From: Platanthera guangdongensis | Lineage: Eukaryota > Streptophyta > Magnoliopsida > Asparagales > Orchidaceae | Length of the DNA: 64,000 nucleotides | Assembly: GCA_039583875.1 (NCBI GenBank) | Contig: CM077167.1 | Span: 153,157,010 to 153,221,009, forward strand | Direction: 5' to 3' | Shown: positions 45,711 through 56,920 of the stretch, piece after piece | How positions within the stretch are numbered: the stretch's first letter is position 1 | How the letters are laid out: every line of letters begins with the position of its first letter | Made by a program: the position numbers and the translations under genes | Notes under the pieces: model-generated | Database searches by the model: none | Told to the model about the DNA's origin: nothing | Seen by the model: only the letters and a program-made list of their open reading frames with translations

Positions 45711-48427
45711 ATGGCGCCCAAGCTTGAAGATAATGTCAATGAAGGATATGAGCTGGTACGCAACGCCTTTGACAATGCGGAACCTGAAATTAAAGCTGTA
45801 GTAACCCTAATTGCAGAGAATGGGTTGGAGTTTCTAGTTTCTGAACCAACTAAGATTTGGAAGAAAGAAACACTAGAATTCTTTGGTGCTGCTACCCTAG
45901 ATCAAACAGGACTCAAAATTAGATCCACAGTCCATGGAGTAAAGGTGAAAATCACCCAGAAGAGTTTAAGGAAAGTTCTTCACCTTCCAAGAACACAAGA
46001 AGAAGAAGATGTACCTGCTTCTAAGCTAAGGGAAGCACTTCAATGGTGTGGACTGGATTCCACCATGAAGATTGGCTCAGCTTTGAACAGGAAAGGCATG
46101 AATATGCAAGGGAAGTTCCTGTCTGAAGTTGTAGGTAAAGTGATTCTCTGCAAGCTAGGGGGCATGATAGGATTTCTGCCCATATGTTCAGTTTAATGAC
46201 CAGAATCATCTATATACTAAACCCAGATTGGTCAGCAGTAATATTTGAGAAGGTTAAGGAAAGTATGAAAAAGCCAAATCTGGGAAGAATTATGAGCTTG
46301 TATTTAGCTGGAACAATACCTGAAGTGATGGAACAAGCTGCTGGTTCTAAAATTAATCATATGAGGAGAATGGACATTAGGATTATCTCAAGATGGGATA
46401 GGGTCCTAACTAAGGACCTGCCTGATGAGGAAAGGCAAGTGGTTCCTGAGAAATCTACAGCACAAGAAATTCCTGCACAAGACCCTATAGATGGTGCACA
46501 AGTGAAGGGGGAGCCTCATACTGAGGAAGAGCCAACTCACCTGGAAAGTGAAATGGCTACATAAACAATTCTTGAGGTAATTCAAGAGGTTAATCAATCC
46601 ATTCTTAATGATAAGGATGAGACACTAACTGAATTTTTGATTGATGTTGACCAGACAACACAACTACATAGTCAAGTACAAGATGTAATCATGGAGGATA
46701 CATCTGTTGCTACTGATGTTCCAGAGATAAGAATACCTCAAGTCCTTACTCAATAAGAATTCACTCTTGAAGAGTTGTTTCCTGATTTAGTGCAAGCTAA
46801 TATTGAGGGGGAGCATGTTGGTTTTGAGGGGGAGAAAACTGCTTTTGAGGGAGAGCAAGTTGAACTTGAGGGGGAACAAGTAAGAACACAGAGGGAGAAT
46901 GCAAGGACTGAGGAGGAGCAGATTAGAATTGAGAAGGAGCAAAGGACTCAGGGGGAGCTACCTAGAACTGCACAAGACTTGCCTCCTAGTCCTAAAGATA
47001 GAGTTAATATAGCCAGTACCTCAGATTCTGAGGATGAAGAAGCTATAAGAGCTAAAAAGAGGAAGCTAATGGTCTTCAAAAGGAGAAGCCAAAGCTACAA
47101 GAAGGCACTACAAACTGTTGCTCCACAACCTGCCCCAACAACTGATTACAGCTGATTATTGGTGGCCTTGCAGATCAAATTAGATGAGCAAAGGATTGTC
47201 ATGGAGAAGTATCTAGATGAAACTCATAAGGATCTACAATTCTCCTTGGCTCAGGATATAAAGTCAATAAGATTTGAAGTGAATCAACATAAGAAAGAAA
47301 TAACTGATTGTTTCCACAAGGGTGGAAATGCTGTGGTTTTCCTAGCCATACATCAAGAGACAATCAAGACTCAAGCGGATGATATAACAGTGAAGCAAGG
47401 CTATGTTCTAGAGAATCAGATTAGAATTAATGATAATCTGACAGAATCACATAATGTGATTATTATAGAAATAAAGAATCTTGCTACTGCTCCACCTGAG
47501 GAAAAGGCTAAAGCCCAAGCAGAGTTTGATAAGAAATTCCAGGCAGAGCTAGCTGTTGTTCAAACAGCTATTAAGGATTCACAAAAGACTATTTCTGCAC
47601 AACTATTAAAGTTAAATTCTTTTTATAAGGATGGTGTTAATTTTATTGATGAACAAATCAGATTTCAAAAGGATGACCTTAGGGATCATGTGGCCAGAGA
47701 AGTCATAAAGGGGGAGAGAGTATTAGTCAAAGCTGGCTCAGACCATGCTAAATGGATTTCCAATAGCATCAGAGCCACACTTGGATATCCGCCCCTCTGT
47801 GATGATGACAATGTGGATGAGTCTGGTATACAACCGGCTTACTTAGAAGGGGTTCAAGCTGAAGTTGCTCAAGTTATCTATCCTCCAGCTGATTTTGAGA
47901 TGATTCACCAAGAAGTACATTCTATATACAAACCTCCAGAAGGTGCTCAAAATATTATCCTTGAGAAAGTAGACAAGCCTGTGCCAGAGGCAGTTTTGAA
48001 GGAGCAATAAGCTCTATTGTCTAAGAAAAGATTCAGAGACCAGGCAGAATTGAAGCCTGATTTTGAGTAGTGGAGTCCAACATCAAGGAAGATTATTTTA
48101 ACTGCTTGGAAAGCTGTAAAGGACCAGACCCATGATAAGGGTAAATGGTACTCTGAGTAAGAATTGAGAAAGCATGAAGCTAGGCAAGAAGTCATTGTTC
48201 AATATAGAAGAAATGCAAAACTTGGGAAGCTACCTCCTAAAGCTCAGGACCCTAGAAAATATTTCCCTAAGCCCTTTCACTACTTTGAAAGACAAAGAAT
48301 AAGAGCTGAAGAGCTAAATAATAAAGATCTAAAGGGCAAGAAGCCAGCTGATGACACTGATGTTCTCTTCAAGCCAAGGTCCAATCAGGAAAAGGAATTG
48401 TCATCAAGGAGCCAGAGCTGCCTTAGA
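45711..48427 (+). pseudogene. aORF of E2
   Basis: ATG 45711 (MAPKLEDNVNEGYELVRNAF). The N-terminal domain matches the aORFs of B and F (GKFLSEVVGKVILCK; TRIIYILNPDWSAVIFEKVK; HMRRMDIRIISRWDR). A frameshift near 46163 and stops near 46562, 46755, 47154, 48008 and 48070 follow. The linker is Glu-rich with FEGE/LEGEQ repeats encoded by GAGGGGGAG purine tracts (46800-46960). A coiled-coil region (47159-47790) with FQKDDLRDHVAREVIKGE comes next, then the tail WSPTSRKIILTA (about 48073) and YFPKPFHYFERQ (about 48262). It ends near 48427. No membrane span seen. Function unknown. Confidence 0.75.
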
Positions 48428-48693
48428 ATAGATTTACTTGATTTTATAACATTGTAAACTTTGGTGTTTAAAATCTATGTAAACTTTTATTAAAGAAACT
48501 TTTGAAGTTGAAGAAAAACATGATTAATGCTTATTCTGTGGTAGCATTGTTATTATTCTGTGATGATTGTTTATATATTTTTGTTTAAGAATTTACCCTG
48601 TCATATAATAATTTTATAAATCATAATGTGTATTTGTTATGAATGGTGTATATCATTGACTAAGGGTTATGTCTTCTCCAAATACGGGGAGAC
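48428..48693 (+). other. E2 3' spacer and polypurine tract
   Basis: AT-rich spacer without coding signs, ending AATACGGGGAGAC at 48681-48693, a slightly decayed PPT next to the 3' LTR. Confidence 0.7.
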
Positions 48694-50406
48694 TGTTGGG
48701 TACATTGGAAAATATATACCAGATTTGAAAAAGTCTCACCCTACTCAATGATATGAATCAAGGTGTATTTTATGTGTTTTGAGTTTATATGTGCATTTTA
48801 AGTAAATGCAGGAATGCAGAAAAATTTCTAAGTCCATATGTTGACACCAGGAAAAGCTGTGTCGACACTTATGAAGGCTTGTGTCGACACTGGAGAAAAG
48901 CTGTGTCGACACTTGGAGCTAATTGTGTCGACACTTGGAATGGCTGTGTCGACACCTGAAGAAATTGTGTCGACATGCAGAGGCAGTGTCGACACATAGG
49001 AATATTTAGTCGACATCAACTGTGTCGACACCAAGAGGCAGTGTCGACACACAGAAGACTTTGTCAACACACTGCAGAGTTTCAACAAAGTTAAAGAAAA
49101 GAAGTAACTGTGTCGACACATAGAGGCAGTGTCAATACACTGAAGACCTTGTCGAAATCAACTGTGTCGACATACAAGACTTGTGTCGACACACAGCAAA
49201 GTTTCAACTATGTTAAAGAAGAGAAGTGATTGTGTCGACACACAGAATCAGTGTCGACACATTCTACAGAAGGCTGTGTCGAGAAGTATTAACAACAACA
49301 ACGGAGATGTGTCGACACCACCAAGGCATGTGTCGAAACTTAGTCTACTTGTGTCGACACTTAGTCTACTTATGTCGACACATGATGAAGTTCAGTCTCG
49401 ACACTTTCAGACAGAGACAGTATTTCAAGAAGTGACTGGATGACTTGACAGCTGTCATTACCTACCGGTCTACTGCAACTGTCGAAGCTGTCAGAAGTTT
49501 GTTAAAAGCTGGATCAGCTGGTTACCATGAAGGAAGGCTATATAAAGGCTTACACCTTCAGCAGAAGTGAGAGGAATAAGAACAAAAAGAGAACTGATAG
49601 AAGTAATAATACAGAAGATTTTCGTCAGAAGATCTAAGAAGAAGTTGGAGAGAGAGAGCTCCATCCACTGAAGTGCAGTTGCTGAACCAAGCTGCCAAGA
49701 AAGATTCAGATTGAGATTTGAATCTCAAGTCAGAAGCTGATTGAAGATCAACTTCTCAAGAGTTCAACCATACTGAGTTCAGATTCAAGAAGCTTTGAAG
49801 AAAGCTAAGAGAGGTTGTTCTCTGCCATCAGATTCTTTCAAGAACTGATCAAGAAGCCATCCATCCATTCTATCTCTACCAGGGTGGTGGTAAAACATTT
49901 TGTTAAATCAATTTTTTGTAGGATCTTAATAGATCTGAGCTGTAAGCCTGTGTATATATAAAGGTTGAGTGTAGGAGAATATTTTCTCTGAGTGCTAGGG
50001 CTTGTTGAAGGCTGAGGTAGGGCTGTGAGCCTGAGTTGTAGGAGATTGGTATCTCTGAGTTGTAGGCCTTATGTAGGCTGAGGTAGGGCAGATTGCCTGA
50101 GCTGTAGGAGCCTTGTTGGGTTCTGAGTTGTAAGATATGAGGATCTGAGGTGAAGTGTAGAGGTTAGGCCGAATCTAGTACACTGCTAGATAGGCGAAGG
50201 GGGAAAGTGGATGTACCCAGACCTTGGGGAACCAATATAAATATCTGTGTGCAATCTGTGTTGTGGTAATTCTATGAATCTGTGATGTGTTAGCTATAAA
50301 ATTATCTGATGTTAAGTAAATAACTGAATAGATTTGCTGCCTTAAAAAGAAAAAGGAATTACACCTATTAACCTCCTCTCCAGGTGGTTAGGCACTAATT
50401 CTTTCA
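48694..50406 (+). repeat. 3' LTR of E2 (1713 bp)
   Basis: TGTTGGGTACATTGG...CACTAATTCTTTCA, then TSD GGCGA. Same length as the 5' LTR. GTCGAC array at 48840-49400. Confidence 0.92.
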
Positions 50407-50411
50407 GGCGA

Positions 50412-50756
50412 TGGCGTCGAGTGTGTGTCACAGGTTGAACATGGGCATGTCGAATCGGGACACGGGCATGTCGGGCAGTTTGACGAACATCGAATGCCGA
50501 TCATCGAGCTGGCGGCAACATCTGCTGGGATCAAGTAACACACCCAGGTCACGGGCGTGACCGAGAAGTATACGGGCGTGTACTATGGAATTTTTTTTGA
50601 CTTTTTCTTGAAATTTCTAAAAAATAAAATAAAATAAGTTAGAAAATATATACAAAATTTAAGCAGTTTATTAAAGAAAAATAACTAAAAATAACCAAAA
50701 TAAACAAAAACGTCTTAAATAAACTATGCAAAAATACATATATTTACAACTTATCA
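50412..50756. other. right end of D
   Basis: ACGGGCATGTC/ACGGGCGTG motifs (50450-50580), then an A-rich stretch, ending ACTTATCA before TSD GTTGT. No ORF. Confidence 0.65.
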
Positions 50757-50761
50757 GTTGT

Positions 50762-51569
50762 CTTGGCTTCTTGCTGCTGTTTAGCAAGATATACTACAAC
50801 ATTAGCTCCTTTTTCAAATAAAGTAGTCATTTCAGTTTTCAGGTGATTGACTTCAAATCTTATTGACTTAATATCCTAAGCTAGTTGAAACTGCAGCTCT
50901 TTATTGCTTTCATCAACATATTTCTCTAGTTCCTGCCTTTGCTTATCCAGCATTATCTGAATTTGATTAAGTATGGTTCATAGGAGGAGGTACAAAATTC
51001 TGAGCAGGGATCTGAGAAGGCTCCCCCTCAACTACAACATCTATAGTAGGAAACATTTACTTAGCTAAAGCTGTATTAACACTACTAATTTAGAGGGTGT
51101 GGGTAATGCCTGTAGTGGGTGTAGACTCAACTACTCTATTGACAACTTGATCCAAGTTTGTCAGATCCATCTGATCATGCTCCCCCTCAGACTGTGCATC
51201 CTTCTCTGGGCTTGACCTATCAAGATAAGTATCTAAAGTTTTAGGAGGCTCATGGTTATCTTCTGCCATATCTGCCTCATCCTTTGCAACAACTTCTTCC
51301 TCATTTCCAATCTTTGATACTTGTCCTGGCATAGGGCTGGAATGGATTTTATCCACATGCACTTAGTGTCTTGGAGTTGAATGTTTGTAGAGGATTGACT
51401 GAGTGAAAAGTCAACGTGCAGACCAATATCAGCTGGAGAGGATGATCCAAGCTCTAGTTCAAGGCTGGAGGTTCTTTCTTACATAATAGGTTTCTTCCTT
51501 GTGCTCTTAGAGGAGTCCTTTATTGCTTAAGGTTGGCTCATTGGTAGGACCCTAGTGAATCTGTCAAAA
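50762..51569 (-). pseudogene. aORF of B, middle part
   Basis: Reads on minus from KTFDRFTRVLPM (continuing IHYLKRMDI at 60245-60290) through an acidic linker with an open piece at 51090-51362 (SSPEKDAQSEGEHDQMDL). It then enters the coiled-coil start (LDKQRQELEKYVDESNKELQFQLA), which parallels E2 47160-47260. Many stops. Bounded by the D insertion on the left and F on the right. Confidence 0.7.
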
Positions 51570-51574
51570 GTCTT

Positions 51575-53302
51575 TGAAAGTCCACCTAGTGTCAACTATC
51601 TTCACCTATGGGGGGGGGAATAGGTGACGTGCAGCGTTTTTGCGGAATTTAAATAGTACCTGCACACGAAAATAAAACAACACAGCACAAAAGAGTACAC
51701 AAGATATTTATAGTGGTTCACCGATTTGGGTACATCCACTTTCCCCCTTCGACCTATCTCCCAACCAGGGACGACTCGGTCTCTTCACCAACATGATTGA
51801 AATCCAATCCTTGCACTATCGGAAGGAACCCTTCCACACGTAGGAGTCAACACTCCCACAACACAGGTTGCACTCAACCCCTTACAACTAGGAACCAACG
51901 TTCCTTTACAACAAAAGTAAAACTAGAATGTACAAGAGATACAAACTACGTTTAGAGACTAAGGTGTTCCTCTTCGCTCGACGACGTGTTCTTGAAGTCA
52001 ACGAAGAGTCTACAACCCTAGATATCTCTTGGAAAGAATCTCCCCGGAACCGGCGGCGACAAGATGGGCGGCGGCTAGGTTCACGGGATCGGTGGCGACA
52101 ACGATGTGCGGCTGCGGTACTTTAGAGATCCAAACTTCGTAGCGAAGCTAGCTAGGTCTACCAATGGTCATAGTAGGATCAATCGTCTCGATCGATTCAG
52201 ATGGGGAAGATTTTCCCGATCTACAAATCGAGAGACAAGAGATCTCTGGTTAGACACGTGAGACTTTAAGCTTGGCTAGGCTTCTGTCGCAGGAGGATCT
52301 GGGCGAAACCACGATCAAACGGCGACCAACTAGGCGCGAGCGGCGACGGCGGCGGCGGCGGAGCGGAAACAGCGATCTAGGTCACGTCGCGGCTCATGTA
52401 TTTCTTTTCTTCTTTGCTGCCTACACTGTTCAAAAATACCCGTGTATTTATACACACATATACTCCTAAATGACCGTTGTGGGTCCCACCTGAAGGAAAC
52501 CCTAGTTCCGGTTCAACACAGTCCCAGCGGCAGAATCCGGTCCAGCAGCTTCCAGAAAAATTGCCAAGTCAAAATCGGCGAGAATGAAGGTGATTCTCGA
52601 CGAATCGGCGAGAATCAGTTAGTGATTCTCGACGATTCGTCAAGAATCACTAGTGATTCTCGCCGAATCACTTGATGATTCTCGCCGAATCACTTGTTGA
52701 TTCTCCGACGAATATTACTTGGCCATGATCTGCTCAACGATGGGTTCGGCGAGAATCACTAGTGATTCTCGCCGAATCTTACTTGGCACCGTTTTGACGT
52801 AGCCGGATATAGTCGGCGAGAATCACTAATGTTCTCGATTCGGCGAGAATCGACGATTCGGCGAGAATCAATAGTGATTCTAGTGATTAGTGATTCTCGA
52901 CGATTCGGCGAGAATCACTAGTGATTCTCGCCGAATCGGCGAGAATCACTTGGTGATTCTCGTCGAATTATACTTAGACGAATTTTCATCTTTCCACCCA
53001 AGAGCTGCTCCTTGACCCATCCTTGCTCCTTGTCTGCTCTTGCATAAACACGGCCCTGTACTTGAAGTAAGTGCACTCCAATAGAGAGATTACACGTAGG
53101 CCAACACACTGATCCGCTCAACGAGGGATTACGTCGTGCAGACCCGTGTATATTGACCTACTGCACCCTGACATTGGTGTGCACTTAGCGTGGAATAACT
53201 GCAAGCACAACTTAAGAGGTTTCATCAAATACATTGTGAATTCATCTTAGCTTGACAGGTGGCTTCCTCAAATCCAGGTAATTGTGGATACAATACCCAA
53301 CA
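51575..53302 (-). repeat. 3' LTR of F (1728 bp)
   Basis: Plus-strand edges TGAAAGTCCACC and ATACCCAACA. Palindrome array (GCGAGAATCACTAGTGATTCTCGC class) at about 52573-52965, with about 60 bp more than the 5' LTR, apparently by local duplication near 52825-52900. TATAAATACACGG on minus near 52452-52440. Confidence 0.92.
52573..52965. repeat. GAATCAC/GTGATTC palindrome array in U3 of F
   Basis: Units of (T)CGGCGAGAATCACTAGTGATTCTCGCCGA type, imperfect and variably spaced. Counterparts are at 59573-59905 (5' LTR of F), 15965-16310 and 23440-23815 (E1). Confidence 0.88.
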
Positions 53303-53317
53303 ATCTCCCCCTATTTG
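53303..53317 (-). other. polypurine tract of F
   Basis: CAAATAGGGGGAGAT on minus directly before the 3' LTR. Confidence 0.85.
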
Positions 53318-53542
53318 ACGAAGCCAAAATCCTACTAGCTAAGATGAATAACACCAACCATATAATATAAACAACATTCAGAATTTAAATATGCAGCACA
53401 AGAGAATATATGCAGACAAATCAAGACTTGAGTCATTCATAAATTCAAATGCACATATATATACATAATCTCAAGATTGTTCATATAATAACAATAACCA
53501 TTAATTGTTCTTAAGAGAGAATGACAAGCTATAAATTTTTGA

Positions 53543-55822
53543 CTATTTTTCTTTGGCTAAGTCATCCTTGCGTTTTTGAGTCAAATACTTCTTTCTTTGC
53601 CTCTCCATATACTCTTTGGGCTTCGGATAATATCTGGGAGGAGGAGCTTTATCTGCCGTAGTATTGGTCCTGAAAAAGATGTTCCGTTTGGCTTCATACG
53701 TCTTATGCATCTCCCACTCATACTGGTTGTATACATCGTTTCGATTGATTTCCCCTTGTTCCTGTAGCCAGAATGTGTCCAATATGATACTCTTGGATAC
53801 TGGACTCCACTTTTCGTTTCTTACTTCCTCCTCCTTTAGTCTGATTCTCTTTTCAGCTTGTGTTTCCTTTGATGTGCCTTCTTGAAACTTTCTCTTGTCC
53901 CTGGCTTTTGCTAGGGCCTCTTGGTCAAACATGGCCATACGTTTTGCTTTGGAAATAGCCCTAGCATCAGCTTCACTCATGGGAACATCTGCAGCACTTA
54001 CTCCCTCAGCAGCCGTAGTAGTCTCAGGAGCATGAATACCCGCAGGATTCAAATCGACGCCTAACGCCTGTTGGAGCATCCACCAGCAACTGTCATAGAC
54101 ATATTTGTTTGACTGTTCGAAGTTGTTGATCATGACTTCCCGGAGCTCAGCCATTTTAGCTATATATTCCTTCTCCCCCTTTTTGGCTTCGACTGCGATG
54201 GAGTTTGCATAGGAGTGCAGTGAGTCATCAATATGCTTGGTAGTCCTGGAGAATTCAGTGACCAAGGCCTGCTGATTGGTGTTGAGAGTTACCATATTGC
54301 CATCAAACTTTTGAATGTTGTTTGCTACAACATGAGCATTCTGATTTACTACGGCGAGAGTATCGGTGTTCTTTTTCAATCCGGCCATGAGAAGAGTGAC
54401 AGCTTGGCCGGCCGCTGTATACTTATCTTCAAATTTCTTTTCCATCATGTCAAGTTTGTGATTGATCTCCACCATGTTCTTGAGCATTAGATTTTCAGAT
54501 TTCTAAATTCTTTTCAGCATTTTATTTTGAGCTTTATCAAAAGAGGCTTTAAGCTCATTCACTATGCCCTGAATGACATTCACGGTATGAGGCACTTCTT
54601 GGCCTTGCACTTCATCAGATGCACCTGTAGAGCTGGACAGGAGCACAGCCTCTAAGGGTGGAATACTGGCAGCATATGTAGATTTCTCGGACTCCCCCTC
54701 CACTCGTGCACCAATGTTCTCAGGAACGATCTCAGGTGAGTGCTTGTCAGATGGAGGTTCAATGATATCCTGAGTCTCCAATGCTTCTTGTCCCTCATTG
54801 CCTTCTTCTTCACCTTCATCATCCATGAGATCAAGCGCATCAGCATCATCGTCGTCAGCAGTCTCCTCTACATTAGCTTCGGCTCCTTGATCGTTCAGGT
54901 TCAGAGCCTCCTCATTCTCCAGCACAGTTTCACTTGCTTCTTGTATAGCTGCCACTGCATCTCTGGCTATCTGGGAGATGTTAGATACGATATGAGCATC
55001 AGTGGGTAGAGGCTCCCCCTTAATTCCTGCAGTCAAAGCATCAGGAATTTCACTGGGGATTACTACGGAGTCAGCCACAGTGTCATCTTCGGCTGGAGAT
55101 GCGTCCTGTTGTTCTACCACGGCAGCTTGACCAATTCGCCTCTCCCATCTGTCAAAAACACTCGAGTCCATTTTCTTTAAGTAATGTATAGGAACACCTT
55201 TACTCATGTCATATTTATCTCCATTCAGCTGATTGAGATACAGACTAATGATTCGGCCAAAGCTCGGAGATCTCAGGGTGTCCTTTATCTTCTCAAAGAG
55301 CAATGCCCCCCAGTTGAACCTTTTTCGGCAGACAATTGCCACCAGGATCTTAAACATGTCCGCAGAGATATGGTCATGAGAGCCTGGCTTGCAGATGAGT
55401 ACTTTTCCAATTATGTCTGACAGAAGTTTCCCTTCTTCATTCATATCCTTGCGCTTTATCGACCGAGTTCCTCGTGGGAGACCACAGAATAAGAGAGTCC
55501 TGGTTTTGTCTTCTTCCTCAAGATAATCCTCGTGCTCCGAGCTAGTGAGCTGCAAGTATTGGGTTAGCTTGTTTGCAGACATCTTGATTGTTGCCCCTGC
55601 CACCTTGCTCTTGATAAGAGAGTCTTCATTTCGGAGTCTGGTAGTAGCGAAGAACTCCAGCACCTCTTTGTCCAAGATTTTACACGGGTGCTCCAGTACG
55701 AATGAGAGCCCAGCCACTTCCAGCATAAGAATGATGTTTCTGAATTCGTCAGAGGCATGAGAGAACCCTGTGCGAACAAGCTCGCATCCAGTGACCAGCC
55801 CAGCGGTTGTCCTTGGAGCCAT
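53543..55822 (-). CDS. aORF of F: N-domain + acidic linker + coiled coil, one in-frame TAG
   Basis: ATG 55822 (MAPRTTAGLVTGCELVRTGF). A single frame runs to 53543 with only one stop, TAG at 54505-54503, dividing 439 and about 320 codons. Domain order: an N-terminal domain (about residues 1-240) with EGKLLSDIIGKVLICK, MFKILVAIVCRKRFNWGALLFEKIKD and SFGRIISLYLNQL; an acidic linker (EDTVADSVVIPSEIP, DDEGEEEGNEGQE); a coiled-coil segment just after the stop (MLKNMVEINHKLDMMEKKFE); and the conserved tail KWSPVSKSIILDT and RYYPKPKEYMERQ. From memory the N-domain recalls the 'putative plant transposon protein' family. No signal peptide or membrane span. Role unknown; a particle-associated or host-interaction protein is possible. 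Confidence 0.7.
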
Positions 55823-56920
55823 TGCAAATCTAGGGAGAGAAGCCCTACTCTACGCTTAATCAAAAATCAAAAAGGAAGCGACACTAGTGATCAAGTCCAA
55901 GTAAGGGTGAGGGGGTGGTTACCTAACGGCGTAGACGGTGAGTTAGTTCGATGAAGACGAGGGACACCCGATGAGTGCACACGGAGAAATTCCTGGAAGG
56001 GAGAATCAAAACCGGGAGAGATCGGTGAGCTTCCTGCGAGAGAAGCGTCCTGCGGGAAGACGACGGAAGCCTTCATGGTTCGGCGAGAGATCTTCGGGAA
56101 GAAGCTTCCGGCGAGAGAGAGAGCTTCGGTGAGCTTCGGCGAGAGACCTTCGTATCTTCGGCGAGGGGGAAAATCGGCGGGAGACCTGCGGGAATCTTGC
56201 GGAAGGGGAAGATGATGGAGACCTTCGGTGAATCGGCGAGACTCTTGTGGGATTCGGTGAGTTTCCTGCGGAGAAGGTACTTCGGCGGGATTCCTACGGA
56301 AGGTGAAGGGTCGGCGGGAATTCTAAATATATAAAGTATCGTGAGTTCGGGTTGAGCGGGTTTCGAGTTTGTTCTAAGTCGATTTGAAGATCTTCTAAAT
56401 ATATAAATACTCCTTAAAGCCAAGTTATTAGGGTTTGAACCGGCTTTTCCATACATTTATTGATGCCAAGGTTTCCAATGACGTATTTTCGTTGTCGAGA
56501 TTTCCAAAGACGTATCTTCGTTAGTTTTCAGTGAACTAATTTACGCCTGTAGATGTTAGTTCTCGAATATAGCAGTGGAATTTCCGATAAGTCTTCATTG
56601 TTGTATTTATGGTTTATGTTCACCGTGTTAACATATCCTTAGATGTACACACATATAAGTGTAAGTATAAGTATAAATATATATATATATGTAAATGTGG
56701 ATACAGTATGACTCAAGTCCTGGAACTGATCAAAGGTACCTGGGATTATGAGAGTTATCATTTAGTCCCTCAGGTAAAACATATTAGGAGCTCAATGTGA
56801 GTATACCCATGTAGATATCACATCTGTTATTCCAGACGCTTGTTCCAATATAGTCTTGAGCCATCTACTGTCTAGTTCCCATCATATTTACGAGAACCTA
56901 GACTACCCTGCAAGAAAGAG
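55823..56920 (-). other. F spacer between gag and aORF: leader, TATA-like sites, protease relic
   Basis: No coding region. On minus from gag: TAA then CTCTTTCTTGCAG, a decayed protease start (LDS near 56870), an anonymous AT-rich part, two TATA-like TATATATTTAG sites (about 56405 and 56335), a GC-rich part with repeated TCGGCGAG/TTCGGTGAG (56330-55980), then a possible 5'UTR intron donor TTAG|GTAACC near 55923. The TATA sites are about 500-580 nt from the aORF ATG. Confidence 0.5.

Larger units (their letters stand above)
26130..50406 (+). mobile_element. E2: copia/Sirevirus-like element with aORF, interrupted by E3
   Basis: TSD GGCGA at 26125-26129 and 50407-50411. LTRs 26130-27842 and 48694-50406 are both 1713 bp and highly similar. 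PBS, gag, pol, palindrome/TATA region, aORF and PPT lie in order. E3 (32110-44336) splits the RT, with duplicated GTTTG on each side. Without E3 the element is about 12 kb. Pol has an internal deletion in integrase and many stops, so E2 is defunct. Confidence 0.92.
14504..50756. mobile_element. D: solo LTR (about 2.8 kb net) inserted in B
   Basis: Begins TGATGG and ends TTATCA (TGAT...ATCA termini), flanked by GTTGT at 14499-14503 and 50757-50761. Removing E1 and E2 (with one TSD copy each) leaves about 2.8 kb with no protein-coding content, so a solo LTR left by LTR-LTR recombination is the simplest reading. Pieces are 14504-15638, 24784-26129 and 50407-50756. Content: an anonymous 14504-15380 part, a CTACTCAAACGAGTAGG repeat block, an A-rich block, and ACGGGCGTGT-type motifs near 25670-25930 and 50450-50580. 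The superfamily is uncertain; Ty3/gypsy is my guess from the termini and motif. Confidence 0.65.

Noticed and set aside
45711..48427. Envelope glycoprotein assignment for the aORFs
   Set aside because: No signal peptide, transmembrane helix or Cys pattern is evident; the shared domain and coiled coil point elsewhere.
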